Below the pieces are notes generated by a model. It saw nothing but the letters and a program-made list of their open reading frames with translations, did no database searches and had not been told where the DNA came from. Positions 53,926 through 63,894 of a stretch of 64,000 bases of DNA are shown piece after piece. Within the stretch, counting starts at the first letter, position 1. Each line of letters begins with the position of its first letter. This stretch comes from Acinetobacter haemolyticus (GTDB taxonomy: Bacteria; Pseudomonadota; Gammaproteobacteria; Pseudomonadales; Moraxellaceae): assembly GCF_900406815.1 (NCBI RefSeq), contig NZ_OVCN01000010.1, forward strand, positions 62,001-126,000, read 5' to 3'. The translations under genes and the position numbers were made by a program.

Positions 53926-53958
53926 TAGCTTAGTTTTAAATTACTTAAAACTAAGCTA
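53926..53958. terminator. Convergent terminator
   Basis: The 14-bp perfect stem TAGCTTAGTTTTAA/TTAAAACTAAGCTA has the loop ATTAC; it lies between the VOC gene and the minus-strand gene at 53975. Confidence 0.75.
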
Positions 53959-53974
53959 CTACTTTCAAGATTAC

Positions 53975-54346
53975 TTAACCTTCAAAATTGAGAACATCTT
54001 CACAGACTGATTTCTGCTCCGCTTGATCAATTTCTTTCGCCGCTGCGCGTGCTTCTTTTAATGATAATTTAAAATCATTATCAGTTTGAAGACTTTGCAA
54101 TGACGCGGATTTATTTGAATAACCTTCTAAATATGATGCAATGATCTGATTGATGTTTTGATCAAATTTAGCATTCGCACCCATTAGTTTTGGGCACATC
54201 TCGATCAGAACTTGAGCATTGGCAATATCATCTTTAATTAATGCATCTGCTTCTTGAACCGAAATTGCTTCTGCAAAAATTGCTTGAGCTGTAAAAAGTG
54301 AGAAGCTAACCCCAATAATACGAATAAATTTAGATAAATGTCTCAT
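53975..54346 (-). CDS. Small secreted protein, paralogue B
   Basis: 123 aa with a signal peptide (FIRIIGVSFSLFTAQAIFAEA) and the same core as the protein at 52807: IEMCPKLMGANAKFDQNINQIIASYLEG, FKLSLKEARAAAKEIDQAEQKSVCEDVLNFEG. Two conserved cysteines remain. The duplicates are separated by an unrelated VOC gene. Function unknown; periplasmic location is inferred. Confidence 0.73.
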   Translation of the reverse strand: MRHLSKFIRIIGVSFSLFTAQAIFAEAISVQEADALIKDDIANAQVLIEMCPKLMGANAKFDQNINQIIASYLEGYSNKSASLQSLQTDNDFKLSLKEARAAAKEIDQAEQKSVCEDVLNFEG

Positions 54347-54498
54347 GGCTGCATAAATTTCTAATACTATGAAGTGGTAAATATATATAATTGAAGGAAT
54401 AATTCAATTATGAAAACTGAGTAGTAAAAGGGCTATTGACATATTTTAGCGATAGGGTTGAAGTAGCAACCGCCCAAAATTGAAGAGATGAGAACGTT

Positions 54499-55272
54499 GT
54501 GAATATATTAATAGCAAATGATGATGGTGTTTTTGCACCAGGACTTCAAGCTTTGGCTCAAGCATTGAAACCGTTAGGTCGCGTTGTGGTAGTTGCGCCT
54601 GAAAGTGAGCGAAGTGGTTATTCAAGTGCTTTAACGCTCGATCGTCCTTTGCGTCCTGTTCAGATTTCTAAGGATGTTTGGGCAGTAAATGGTACACCAG
54701 CAGATTGTGTCTATTTATCAACAAATGGTTTATTTGATTTCGAGTTTGATCTTGTGGTGAGTGGTATCAATAGCGGTGCTAATTTGGGCGATGATGTATT
54801 GTATTCAGGCACCGTGGGAGCGGCATTCGAAGGTCGCTTAATGAAACATCCTGCAATTGCTGTTTCCCTCGCTGGTGCAAATGTACGCGCTTATGAGCAG
54901 CCGCAAGATTATGTCAAAGCTGCACAGTGGGTGCATGATTTTATTGCCCAAGGTTTGCCGATTTTACCGCCTCGTCATATTTTTAATATCAATATTCCTG
55001 ACGTAGAACAAATCATGGGGACAAAAGTCACCTATCAAGGGCGTCGAGGACAATCAAAACCAATTAGTAGTCATGTTGACCCTCGTGGTCGCCAAGTGTT
55101 TTGGATTGGTTTGGCAGGCGAAGCTGTACTTGAGCAACATCCCGCAACGAGAAGCCATATTCAATCTGACTTTTCTGCTGTTTCAAACGGCTATGTCAGT
55201 ATTACTCCGATTCAAATGGATGCTACCAACTATGAGGTACTAGATAATTTATATAATCACGTGAATGGTTAG
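54499..55272 (+). CDS. surE: 5'/3'-nucleotidase SurE
   Basis: 257-aa stationary-phase survival phosphatase. [16 protein letters not shown] carries the metal-binding Asp pair (Asp8, Asp9); further [28 protein letters not shown] and [29 protein letters not shown] start. Upstream of nlpD, as in many gammaproteobacteria (here without pcm between). Confidence 0.96.
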   Translation: MNILIANDDGVFAPGLQALAQALKPLGRVVVVAPESERSGYSSALTLDRPLRPVQISKDVWAVNGTPADCVYLSTNGLFDFEFDLVVSGINSGANLGDDVLYSGTVGAAFEGRLMKHPAIAVSLAGANVRAYEQPQDYVKAAQWVHDFIAQGLPILPPRHIFNINIPDVEQIMGTKVTYQGRRGQSKPISSHVDPRGRQVFWIGLAGEAVLEQHPATRSHIQSDFSAVSNGYVSITPIQMDATNYEVLDNLYNHVNG

Positions 55273-55370
55273 CCATGTGAATGTTATAACTTTGTGAATA
55301 TCGTGCGTGAATACTCGTTTTTTCTCACTTTTTTGGTACTCTAAGGCGAAAATAGATTAAGGATTTTTCG

Positions 55371-56213
55371 ATGAGGGCGAAGATGCACTTAAACCACGTC
55401 TCGATTTTTCAGTCAAAAAAAATGGTCAAAACAATCGTATTGTCTATGGCTGTTGTTACGGCGGCTATTGTCAGCGGTTGTGCATCTAAACCTCAAGTGA
55501 GCGGTGGCGGGGCAAGCTATGTGAATGCGCCAAACTATTACACAGTTCGTTCTGGGGATACTTTGAGCGGGATTGCAAATCGTTATGGTATGAATTATCT
55601 AGATATTGCAGCACTCAATGATATTGCACCGCCGTATCGAATTTATGTTAATCAATCCTTACGTTTAAAAGGTTCAGCCGCTCAGCGAACTACGTCAACA
55701 CAAGCGATGAACCAGGCTGCACCAATTCAACGTCAAAGTATTAATATCCCGACTCAACAGCAAGTTGCACCACCACCTGTCAAACCTGTTACCCCAACAC
55801 AACAACGACCAGTTGTTCCTGTAACTCCACCATCAACTTTAGCTAGTGGATTAAGTTGGGTAAAACCATCAAATGGTCCTGTAATTCAAGGGTTTAATTT
55901 AGCGAGTAATGTGAAAGGTACGCGCTATGGAGGCAATGTTGGGGATCCTGTATTTGCTGCTGCAAATGGACAGGTGGTTTATGCCGCTGATGGTTTAAAA
56001 GAATATGGTAATTTAGTCTTGGTGAAGCATGTAGATGGTTACATCACAGCCTACGCCCATAACAGTAAAATGTTGGTCAAGAGCGGTGATAATGTGACTG
56101 CAGGGCAAAAAATTGCTGAAATGGGTTCTTCAGGAGCTTCACGGGTCATGTTAGAATTCCAAGTCCGTTTAGATGGTAAACCAATCAATCCAACCACGGT
56201 TGTACCAAACTAA
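55371..56213 (+). CDS. nlpD: NlpD-like lipoprotein (LysM and degenerate LytM domain)
   Basis: Outer-membrane lipoprotein that in E. coli activates amidase AmiC. 280 aa: lipobox IVSGC after a membrane segment, LysM domain YYTVRSGDTLSGIANRYGMNYLDIAALND, a Pro/Gln-rich linker (about 105-160), and a C-terminal M23/LytM fold whose zinc ligands are missing (GGNVGDPVFAA; VMLEFQVR instead of HFEVR), as expected for an activator. AAGGA eight bases before the ATG. It follows surE, supporting the name. Confidence 0.93.
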   Translation: MRAKMHLNHVSIFQSKKMVKTIVLSMAVVTAAIVSGCASKPQVSGGGASYVNAPNYYTVRSGDTLSGIANRYGMNYLDIAALNDIAPPYRIYVNQSLRLKGSAAQRTTSTQAMNQAAPIQRQSINIPTQQQVAPPPVKPVTPTQQRPVVPVTPPSTLASGLSWVKPSNGPVIQGFNLASNVKGTRYGGNVGDPVFAAANGQVVYAADGLKEYGNLVLVKHVDGYITAYAHNSKMLVKSGDNVTAGQKIAEMGSSGASRVMLEFQVRLDGKPINPTTVVPN

Positions 56214-56361
56214 TTTTTACGGTTAGGGTCTTTTAAAAGGCCCTAACAAACTTTCAACAAATTGTTAATAATCACTAGTCTATCAATAGACTTCTCTGTA
56301 TACTCAATGTGTTTGCTTTTATTAGAACAATAAGCATATAAATAAATTGAGAGGGAAGTGT

Positions 56362-57291
56362 ATGTTAGATCAATTGCGTGCAATGGGGGTTTTTGCTTGC
56401 GTTGTAGAAAAAAGTTCATTTAGTGGGGCAGCTAGAGACTTAGGAATAACAACAAGCGCAGTGAGCCAACAAATTCGCTCATTAGAGCAAGAAATGGATG
56501 TCACCTTACTTCATCGTTCCACCCGAAAATTAAGCCTAACCGAAGCAGGACAAGCATTTTTTTTAAGTTGTCAGGAAATGTTAGCGGCAGCAGAACGTGG
56601 AAAAATCAGAATTAATGAATTACGTGATGATCTTGTAGGAGATCTACGTATTGCGACAACACCTGAATTAGGTGCATTGCATGTGGTTCCTGCTTTGTCA
56701 CATTGGATGTCGGCGCACAAGGGATTGGCAGTTCATTTTGAAGCAGACCATCGCTATATTGATTTAATCTCAGAACGAATTGATATTGCAATTCGAATGA
56801 GTCTCAAAGTCGACGATCCACAATTAACCGTAGTTCCATTGGCACGTGTCGACCAGATTTTGGTTGCTTCTCCAAGCTATTTAAATCAATCACCTCCGAT
56901 TACAAGACCTGAAGATTTAAATCATCACGAATTGCTGCCAGTGACTTTGATGCAGAATTTTCAGCATTTTGCTTTTCGTCATGGTCTAAGTGGGGAAAGT
57001 GTCAATGTGGAAATGCAAACCCGTTTAGGAACAAATAATGTCTTTGTGGCTAAATCCTTATGCCAACAAGGGTTAGGGATCGCACGTATTTTGTATATGG
57101 ATGTGCAAAAAGAATTAGTGAATGGTTCGTTGGTGGAAGTTCTGCCTGATTGGCAATTACCTACTTATACATTACAAGCATTAACTTCGAAGCGTGAACA
57201 GTATCCAGTCAAAGTCCATCGTTGCATAGATGCGCTTAAGCAATATTTTGCTCAACTTCCAGGGGGACGTTCCTTGCAGGGAGTTGCTTAG
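56362..57291 (+). CDS. LysR-family transcriptional regulator
   Basis: 309-aa LTTR. HTH: FACVVEKSSFSGAARDLGITTSAVSQQIRSLEQEMDVTLLHRSTRKLSLTEAG; effector domain with LVGDLRIATTPELGALHVVPAL and HFEADHRYIDLISERIDIAIRM, the CrgA/DsdC-like subgroup. No divergent target gene is next to it; its target is unknown. GAGAGGGAAGTGT before the ATG. Confidence 0.92.
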   Translation: MLDQLRAMGVFACVVEKSSFSGAARDLGITTSAVSQQIRSLEQEMDVTLLHRSTRKLSLTEAGQAFFLSCQEMLAAAERGKIRINELRDDLVGDLRIATTPELGALHVVPALSHWMSAHKGLAVHFEADHRYIDLISERIDIAIRMSLKVDDPQLTVVPLARVDQILVASPSYLNQSPPITRPEDLNHHELLPVTLMQNFQHFAFRHGLSGESVNVEMQTRLGTNNVFVAKSLCQQGLGIARILYMDVQKELVNGSLVEVLPDWQLPTYTLQALTSKREQYPVKVHRCIDALKQYFAQLPGGRSLQGVA

Positions 57292-57318
57292 TCATGAGTG
57301 AGATCTAACTCTAAATTT

Positions 57319-57352
57319 TAAAAGCCATGTTTCCAAGGAAACATGGCTTTTT
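57319..57352. terminator. Strong convergent terminator
   Basis: The 15-bp stem AAAAGCCATGTTTCC/GGAAACATGGCTTTT is followed by more Ts; it serves the LysR gene and, in reverse, the Lon-like gene. Confidence 0.9.
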
Positions 57353-57355
57353 TAG

Positions 57356-59989
57356 TTATTTGCGTTTAGCTTTTACTTTGCCCTGAGGTTTAAGAGACTT
57401 TGCTTCTACTGTCTCATCCATAGCCTTAGGTTCAGCTTGATCTTTCTTGGATTTTTTACGCTTTTTCTTTTTCTTTGGTTCGTCATCCTCGACAGCTTCA
57501 CCATCTTCGATTGCTTGCCAATATTCCAATTGTTCCATAACCGCGGCATAGATAGAGTTCTTACTATATCGACCTTTTTTATCCAGTGTTCCCACAGGTC
57601 GAGCCATCAGAATCTCTAATGCTTGATCAATTGTATCAATCGCATGAACATGGAACTGTCCCGCCTCAACAGCTTCGATTACGTCCTGACGTAACATGAG
57701 ATGTTGCATATTCTGACGTGGAATAATGACACCTTGTTTACCTGTTAATCCTTGCAGTTTACACGCATCATAGAAGCCTTCAATTTTAGCATTGACGCCC
57801 CCAATCGGTTGGACTTGACCCAATTGGTTCATTGAGCCTGTAATTGCCCAAGATTGGTCGATTGGGATTTGGCAGATGGCGGAAATTAACGCAGATAACT
57901 CAGCAACGGTGGCACTGTCGCCATCCACTTGTCCATAACTCTGTTCAAAAGCAAGTGCAGCAGAGAAATGCAGGATTTGTTCACGACCAAAGTGTGCCTT
58001 AAGGAAGCTCGACATCAATAATACACCCTTAGCATGTAAAGAGCCACCCAGTTCCACACTTCGCTCGATATCGAGAATATCTCCACCACCTTGATATACT
58101 GAAGCCGTCAAGCGAGAAGGTAGACCAAACTCCACATCTGCATAATGAATAACTGAAAGAGCATTGATCTGTCCTAAGCGATGTCCAGATGTTTCAATTA
58201 ACTGTGTACCGCGGGATAAATCCTGCCAATACAATTCACGTAAATAGCCCAAACGATATTGGCGATGATGTAATGCTTGATTGACATGATCATGCGTGAC
58301 AATTTTATCGTCTGCTTTAAATGCGTGATGATGTGCTTCTCGAATTAAATCACCCAATGTTGAGGCGTGTAAGGATAAAGAGCTTTGATCTTCAGCTTGA
58401 CGGCTTGAATCTGTTAGTAAAGCAGCAAGTGCAGAACGGTCAAATGGGAGTAACTTATCTGCTTGTACATAATCCGCAATCAGTTGCATATATGCTTGTT
58501 CGTTACTGTCATTACGTTGTAATGTATCAGTGAAATCGGCACGTATTTTAAAGACACTGCCTAGTTCTGGTTCTACTTCTAAAATCTCATAATAAATTTC
58601 AGGTTCAGCTAATAAAACCACTTTGATTTCTAAGGGAACGGAGGCGGGTTCAATCGAGATACTGCCAGTCAGAGTGAGCATGTGTTCTAAAGACGACAGT
58701 TTTAGATGACCCGATTTTAAGGCACGCTTTAAGCCTTGCCATGCATAGGGCTGCTCAAGTAGCTGCTCTGCTTCCAGCATTAAAAAACCACCATTCGCGC
58801 GATGGAGGGAACCGGGACGAATTAAGGTGAAATCAGTGGTGATTGTTCCGTTGTAGGTGAGCTGCTCAACATGTCCAAGTAAATTGTAATGGGTTGGAAA
58901 GTCTTCAAAAATGACAGGTGCACCACTATTTGGTTTATTCGCAATGATCACATTGGCTTGATAGCGAGCTGGCACGCGGTTAAACAAGGCAGGGGTAAAA
59001 TCATCCTCTTCTTGTTCTAAGATCAATTCAACATTTTCTATGATGTCTTCAGCATATTGTTTTAAATATAATTCGAGTCCTTTGACTTCTTTGTTCTTAT
59101 TTAAAATAGAGTCTACACGTGGCATCACAACTTGAGTCGCGATATCACGATTTAAACTGGATACTTGATCACGTGCATCATCTTCTAAATCCCCAAGATG
59201 AAGACCTAAACGTTCAAGCTTTTTCTCCATATAACGAATATTCGAAGAAATATCAGCCCGTTCTTTACTACTCAGTGTACTGAGGTCTTGTTGGGTTAAC
59301 TCATGGTACTCATCATCTTTGAGTAGCATCGGTATAAAAACATGTTTGTCATTCCGAGAGACTAATTTTAAATCGAGTCCTTCGCCTTCTTTGGTTAGTT
59401 CTGCTAACGCTTGTTGTTGTACTTCACCTGTAGATTGACGGATTCGTTCTATACGATTGTGATAACTTTCTGCACTGAATCGACGCTCTAGCTGTTTTAA
59501 AATAATTTGCCATGTTTGTTGTAATGCATTTTGGAATTTTGAACCTTGGCCCGCAGGAAAGCGTAAAGCAAGTGGTTGTCTTGGGTTTTTAAAATTATTG
59601 ACGTACACCCAATCATCTGGTGTCCGCATGGTTTTGGCATGTTGCTGCAATAGGCGTTTGATCATGGTGCGTTTGCCTAGACCAGCCGTACCTACTGCAA
59701 ATATGTTATAGCCCGAATAAGGCAGGGAGATACCTGCCTCTACTGACGCACGAGCGCGATCTTGCCCTAAGAAGTTATTGAGTGGCTTAATCCGTTTTGT
59801 TGAACTTGGAATTTTAGCCAAGTCGGGAATATGAGTCAGTTGATTTGCTTTGAGAGCCGTTTTTAGGAGTGTTGGTTGTATATCGGCTTGTTCAAAAGCA
59901 CTTGGAATAGAATTGAGCGTTACTGTAATCGTGTTTGTTGGTGTTAAAGATAAAGTTGTTGCAGTCATTTGATCAAGTTTTTGGGTCAC
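57356..59989 (-). CDS. Lon-like ATP-dependent protease (LonB/YcbZ type)
   Basis: 877-aa AAA+ protease without the classical LonA N-domain. P-loop GTAGLGKRTM (about residues 100-109), a long insert of coiled helices (about 150-330), sensor/Walker B region NGGFLMLEAEQLLEQPYAW, and a C-terminal Lon protease domain with Ser691 (VDGDSATVAELSALI) and Lys736 (GGVNAKIEGF). The last 60 residues are a very basic Lys-rich tail (KKKKKRKKSKK). The GTG at 59989 has GGAT upstream; an ATG at 59968 is the other option. Confidence 0.92.
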   Translation of the reverse strand: MTQKLDQMTATTLSLTPTNTITVTLNSIPSAFEQADIQPTLLKTALKANQLTHIPDLAKIPSSTKRIKPLNNFLGQDRARASVEAGISLPYSGYNIFAVGTAGLGKRTMIKRLLQQHAKTMRTPDDWVYVNNFKNPRQPLALRFPAGQGSKFQNALQQTWQIILKQLERRFSAESYHNRIERIRQSTGEVQQQALAELTKEGEGLDLKLVSRNDKHVFIPMLLKDDEYHELTQQDLSTLSSKERADISSNIRYMEKKLERLGLHLGDLEDDARDQVSSLNRDIATQVVMPRVDSILNKNKEVKGLELYLKQYAEDIIENVELILEQEEDDFTPALFNRVPARYQANVIIANKPNSGAPVIFEDFPTHYNLLGHVEQLTYNGTITTDFTLIRPGSLHRANGGFLMLEAEQLLEQPYAWQGLKRALKSGHLKLSSLEHMLTLTGSISIEPASVPLEIKVVLLAEPEIYYEILEVEPELGSVFKIRADFTDTLQRNDSNEQAYMQLIADYVQADKLLPFDRSALAALLTDSSRQAEDQSSLSLHASTLGDLIREAHHHAFKADDKIVTHDHVNQALHHRQYRLGYLRELYWQDLSRGTQLIETSGHRLGQINALSVIHYADVEFGLPSRLTASVYQGGGDILDIERSVELGGSLHAKGVLLMSSFLKAHFGREQILHFSAALAFEQSYGQVDGDSATVAELSALISAICQIPIDQSWAITGSMNQLGQVQPIGGVNAKIEGFYDACKLQGLTGKQGVIIPRQNMQHLMLRQDVIEAVEAGQFHVHAIDTIDQALEILMARPVGTLDKKGRYSKNSIYAAVMEQLEYWQAIEDGEAVEDDEPKKKKKRKKSKKDQAEPKAMDETVEAKSLKPQGKVKAKRK

Positions 59990-60174
59990 TGTTGCTATCC
60001 AACAAATAAAACGAAATTTAATTAATTAAAGGTATACAGTTTTAGACCGAAAGATCAAGCGAACTTGTGTTTTTTATCGACAAAACAAAACAATGATTGC
60101 ATAAAGCAACTTGCAAGCACGGACAAGAAACGTTTGAATAGGCAGATTCATAGATTATTGGAAAATAACAACGA

Positions 60175-62328
60175 ATGAGTGTTGAATCGAAAGGGTGGAA
60201 AAACTCCTTTATGGCTTTCTTGGATCGCCGTGCAATTATTATGTTGTTTTTAGGTTTTTCATCGGGAATCCCAATTTTTTTGATTTTTTCAACTTTATCT
60301 TTTTGGTTGACTGAAGCAGGAATTAACCGAAGTACGATCACGATGTTTTCTTGGGCAGCTTTGGCTTATTCATTTAAGTTCATATGGGCTCCTCTAATAG
60401 ATAAATTGCCACTTCCGTATTTGACAAAAAAAATGGGACTAAGGCGTAGTTGGTTATTGGTATCACAGCTTTTGGTCATTTGTGCAATTTGTATGATGGC
60501 AATGACCAATCCATTACCGAATACTTCTGACTTTGGATCATTTTCGAATCTAACGATTATGGCTGGAGCTGCTATTTTTCTTGGTTTTTCATCTGCAACA
60601 CAAGATATTATTGTAGATGCTTATCGTATTGAATTAACTGAAGATCCTAATATACAAACCGTTTTAGCTTCAACTTATAATGCAGGATATCGTACAGCTA
60701 CAATTATTACTCAGTTGGGTGCCTTATTATTTGCTGCTTCTTTGGGTACAGCTGTTGGCAACTATATCTATGAAGCATGGCGAACCACATATTTTTTGAT
60801 GGCTGGTTTAATGGTCATTGGAATTATTACTACATTACTAATCCATGAACCTCAAGTTAAGCGTATTCAACACCATTATGATATTAAAGATTACTTCCAG
60901 CTATTTTCAGTTTTTATTATTTCAACGATTGTCTTTGCTACCAGTTTTTATCAAATTGGGTTGATCATTGACTCATTTTCTATTCAAGATGCTTTCTTAA
61001 ATTTTATTTTTCTAGTGATTAAGTTTTTAATTAGTATTTCAATTGCTGTTATTGCAATCTTAGGGCTAATTAAGCTGGGTCTAATTAATAAGACGATTGT
61101 GGTCGAAACATGGTTAGCACCTTTATTAGATTTTTTTAAAAGATATGGAATAAAAGTTGCCTTAGCTATTTTACTATTGATAGGTTTCTATCGTATTTCT
61201 GATGTCGTTGCAGGAGTAATGGCAAACTTATTCTACTTGGACTTAAATTTTGATAAAGAAGAAATTGCCTGGTTTAATAAATTTTTTGCAATATTCTTTG
61301 TTATTCTTGGTGGTTTTCTAGGGGGGATGTTAGCTCAACGTTATAACATTATGAAAATGATGTTGTTAGGAGCAATTCTCGCAAGTACTACAAATTTGAT
61401 TTTTGTCGGATTAGTGAAGTCTGGCGCAACTATGCAGGAAGTTAAGGTAAATGTTGGTGATCAAATTTATACTGCAACACCTGATGAAGTCGGAAATTGG
61501 TCATTAAAATTTCCTAGTAATATAGTAATGGATCAAAATGAGATATCAATTGTTTCACAGCCGAAAGGATATGATGAGCCTTTAAACATATCTCTTCCAC
61601 TAAAAGTTTTTAAATCGGAATCTCAACCAGATCTTTATACTCAAGCAATTGGTGGAGACAATCTTTTATATAAAGATGAATTGGCAAAAGATGTAATTAT
61701 TCATGGTGCTTTATTGAATTTGCCTGAAAATGGGCAGCTAAAATCAGTCAGTATTTTATTAAATTCACAAAATCGAGTGGAAGCTAAGATCAAAAATACA
61801 GATTGGAGTGTTGTTATTCCAGGAAGTGAACTGGCTAAGCTGAATGAAATACGAGTTGAGGCAATCTATGAGGTTAATCAACAAGAACAGAATTTAACGC
61901 AGATCCATCGTTATAAAAAACAGCTTTCAGAGCGTCAACCACGTTATCGTATGAACTTATCTGACATTCCAGCTATTCCTATCGATAAAAATATTGATAT
62001 CGAATTAAAAGGAAAAGTAGTCGTGCCTTATAGTAAAGTTTGGCTCGTTATGGGGATCATCTTTGATAACTTAGCTTCTGGTCTAGCAGGGGCGGTTTTT
62101 ATTGCATTTCTTTCTAGTTTGACTAGTGTCTCATTTACAGCTATGCAATATGCTATTTTTAGTTCATTAATGCTGCTTTTACCTAAAACGATTGGTGGAT
62201 ACTCGGGTACAATAGTAAATTATATTGGCTATTCAGGCTTTTTTACGGTTACTTTTTTGATGGGATTGCCAATTTTAATTCTAGTGATATGGGTGGGCAA
62301 ATTGTTGACTAAGCAATCATCAGAATAA
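60175..62328 (+). CDS. AmpG-like muropeptide permease with large soluble insertion
   Basis: Inner-membrane MFS transporter, probably importing anhydro-muropeptides for cell-wall recycling. The N-terminus is AmpG-like (FLDRRAIIMLFLGFSSGIPIFLIFSTLSFWLTEAG, KFIWAPLIDKL, GFSSATQDIIVDAYRIE). At 717 aa it is far longer than E. coli AmpG (491). Residues about 417-618 form a hydrophilic block with Ig-like-looking repeats (DQIYTATPDEVGNWSLKFP, NTDWSVVIPGSELAKLNEIRVEA) between TM segments. The C-terminal part resumes with GIIFDNLASGLAGAVFIAFLSSLTS. Followed closely by gloA. Confidence 0.85.
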   Translation: MSVESKGWKNSFMAFLDRRAIIMLFLGFSSGIPIFLIFSTLSFWLTEAGINRSTITMFSWAALAYSFKFIWAPLIDKLPLPYLTKKMGLRRSWLLVSQLLVICAICMMAMTNPLPNTSDFGSFSNLTIMAGAAIFLGFSSATQDIIVDAYRIELTEDPNIQTVLASTYNAGYRTATIITQLGALLFAASLGTAVGNYIYEAWRTTYFLMAGLMVIGIITTLLIHEPQVKRIQHHYDIKDYFQLFSVFIISTIVFATSFYQIGLIIDSFSIQDAFLNFIFLVIKFLISISIAVIAILGLIKLGLINKTIVVETWLAPLLDFFKRYGIKVALAILLLIGFYRISDVVAGVMANLFYLDLNFDKEEIAWFNKFFAIFFVILGGFLGGMLAQRYNIMKMMLLGAILASTTNLIFVGLVKSGATMQEVKVNVGDQIYTATPDEVGNWSLKFPSNIVMDQNEISIVSQPKGYDEPLNISLPLKVFKSESQPDLYTQAIGGDNLLYKDELAKDVIIHGALLNLPENGQLKSVSILLNSQNRVEAKIKNTDWSVVIPGSELAKLNEIRVEAIYEVNQQEQNLTQIHRYKKQLSERQPRYRMNLSDIPAIPIDKNIDIELKGKVVVPYSKVWLVMGIIFDNLASGLAGAVFIAFLSSLTSVSFTAMQYAIFSSLMLLLPKTIGGYSGTIVNYIGYSGFFTVTFLMGLPILILVIWVGKLLTKQSSE

Positions 62329-62348
62329 GCATTTCTTAGGAGATATAT

Positions 62349-62750
62349 ATGCGCATGTTACATACGATGTTACGAGTAGGTAATTTAGAACAGTCTTTAA
62401 AGTTCTACACTGAGGTACTTGGTATGAAATTGCTACGTCAACGCGATTATGAAGAGGGGCGTTTTACCCTTGCTTTTGTTGGCTATGGTGATGAAGAAAA
62501 CAACACAGTGCTTGAGTTGACGCATAACTGGGATACCAGCAGTTATGATCTAGGCAACGGTTATGGACATATTGCGATCGGTGTAGCAGATGCTTATAAG
62601 GCATGTGAAGAGATCAAGGCAAGTGGTGGTAAAGTCGTGCGTGAAGCAGGTCCAATGAAGGGCGGTGTTACCGTGATTGCATTCGTTGAAGATCCTGATG
62701 GTTATAAAGTTGAATTGATTCAACAAGATCTAAACGCACGTAATAATTAA
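62349..62750 (+). CDS. gloA: Lactoylglutathione lyase (glyoxalase I)
   Basis: 133-aa metal enzyme detoxifying methylglyoxal via its glutathione hemithioacetal. Classic sequence: [61 protein letters not shown], and [14 protein letters not shown] (metal ligands His, Glu, His, Glu). TTAGGAGATATAT ribosome site. 20 bp after the permease gene. Confidence 0.97.
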   Translation: MRMLHTMLRVGNLEQSLKFYTEVLGMKLLRQRDYEEGRFTLAFVGYGDEENNTVLELTHNWDTSSYDLGNGYGHIAIGVADAYKACEEIKASGGKVVREAGPMKGGVTVIAFVEDPDGYKVELIQQDLNARNN

Positions 62751-62804
62751 TTTTTGACCGATTTAGCCCAAGATTTTAATCTAAAGCGCTAGCTTTATTT
62801 ATAC

Positions 62805-62861
62805 AGCCCAGTATGATGAGTTGATCAAATGGTCAACAATATCATATTGGGCTTTATTGTT
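62805..62861 (+). terminator. Long hairpin terminator after gloA
   Basis: The arms AGCCCAGTATGAT (62805-62817) and ATCATATTGGGCT (62841-62853, one G-T pair) enclose a second stem GTTGATC/GGTCAAC; TTATTGTTATT follows. Confidence 0.75.
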
Positions 62862-62886
62862 ATTAGAGAATAGATAAGGATAAGTT

Positions 62887-63855
62887 ATGTTGAAGTTATT
62901 GGCACTGGATCGCTTTACCATATTATTGGTTGTAATGGTAATACTGGCGACTTTCTTGCCAGTCTCGGGGCAGGCGGCATATTATTTTAATATCTTGACT
63001 ACCATCGCAATTGCCATACTTTTCTTTTTACATGGTGCAAAATTATCACGTGAAGCAGTGATGGAAGGGATGTTGCATTGGAAAATGCATGGTGTGGTGT
63101 TTGGATTTACCTTCTTAATTTTTCCTGTCATTGGTTTAATGGCTAAACCTGTTTTAGAGCCATTATTGGGGCAACAATTGTATTGGGGCTTTTTGTTCAT
63201 GTGCTTTTTGCCATCAACAGTACAGTCTTCGATAGCTTTTACCTCAATGGCTAAAGGAAATATTGCTGGTGCGGTATGTAGTGCATCTTTTTCAAATATC
63301 ATCGGTATGTTCATTACTCCGATTCTAGTTAGTTTTTTTATTCTAGGACAGAGTCAGCATGGTTTTGACCCTACCAAGTCGATCCTACAAATTACGCTGT
63401 TATTACTCGTGCCATTTATTTTAGGACAGATTCTACGTCCCTATATTTTTCCTTATATGGTCAAAGTGCCGAGCCTAGTTAAAGCTTTTGATCAGGGTTC
63501 AATCTTAATGGTGGTCTATGGTGCGTTTAGTAGTGCTGTTGTTGCGGGATTATGGCAACAGGTTAGTGGTTTAACTTTACTCTATCTTATTATTGCTTGC
63601 TCAGTCCTATTAACCATTGTGATGTTGCTGGCATTTTATATTCCGATATGGCTTGGATTTAATCGAGCTGATCAAGTTACGATTTTCTTTTGTAGTTCAA
63701 AGAAAACCTTGGCCAGTGGTGTGCCCATGGCACAGATTTTATTTATTGGGCAACCATTGGGGATGATTGTTTTACCGATTATGATTTTTCATCAGATCCA
63801 GCTAATGGTGTGTGGTGTCATTGCGAATCGTTGGTCAAAATCAACACAAGAATAA
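62887..63855 (+). CDS. Bile acid:sodium symporter-family transporter (YfeH-like)
   Basis: 322-aa membrane protein with about ten TM segments. SBF family of the YfeH kind: ILATFLPVSGQAAYYFNILTTIAIAILFFLHGAKLSREAV, CFLPSTVQSSIAFTSMAKGNIAGAVCSASFSNIIGMFITP and FFCSSKKTLASGVPMAQILF. The substrate is unknown. AGGATAAGTT before the ATG. It follows the gloA terminator as its own unit. Confidence 0.9.
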   Translation: MLKLLALDRFTILLVVMVILATFLPVSGQAAYYFNILTTIAIAILFFLHGAKLSREAVMEGMLHWKMHGVVFGFTFLIFPVIGLMAKPVLEPLLGQQLYWGFLFMCFLPSTVQSSIAFTSMAKGNIAGAVCSASFSNIIGMFITPILVSFFILGQSQHGFDPTKSILQITLLLLVPFILGQILRPYIFPYMVKVPSLVKAFDQGSILMVVYGAFSSAVVAGLWQQVSGLTLLYLIIACSVLLTIVMLLAFYIPIWLGFNRADQVTIFFCSSKKTLASGVPMAQILFIGQPLGMIVLPIMIFHQIQLMVCGVIANRWSKSTQE

Positions 63856-63894
63856 TTCGCTAAATTTGATTTATTGGCGTATAATGCTCGGCAC
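63856..63894 (+). promoter_or_regulatory. Promoter with GC-rich discriminator at the window edge
   Basis: A perfect -10 TATAAT (63880-63885) is followed by GCTCGGCAC; the -35 (TTCGCT near 63856) is weak. A GC-rich discriminator is typical of stable-RNA or translation genes under stringent control. The downstream gene is outside the window; 63895-64000 shows no ORF I can support. Confidence 0.4.

Noticed and set aside
53822-54010. Plus-strand 62-aa frame after the VOC gene
   Set aside because: It crosses the convergent terminator and overlaps the antisense secreted-protein gene; no ribosome site.
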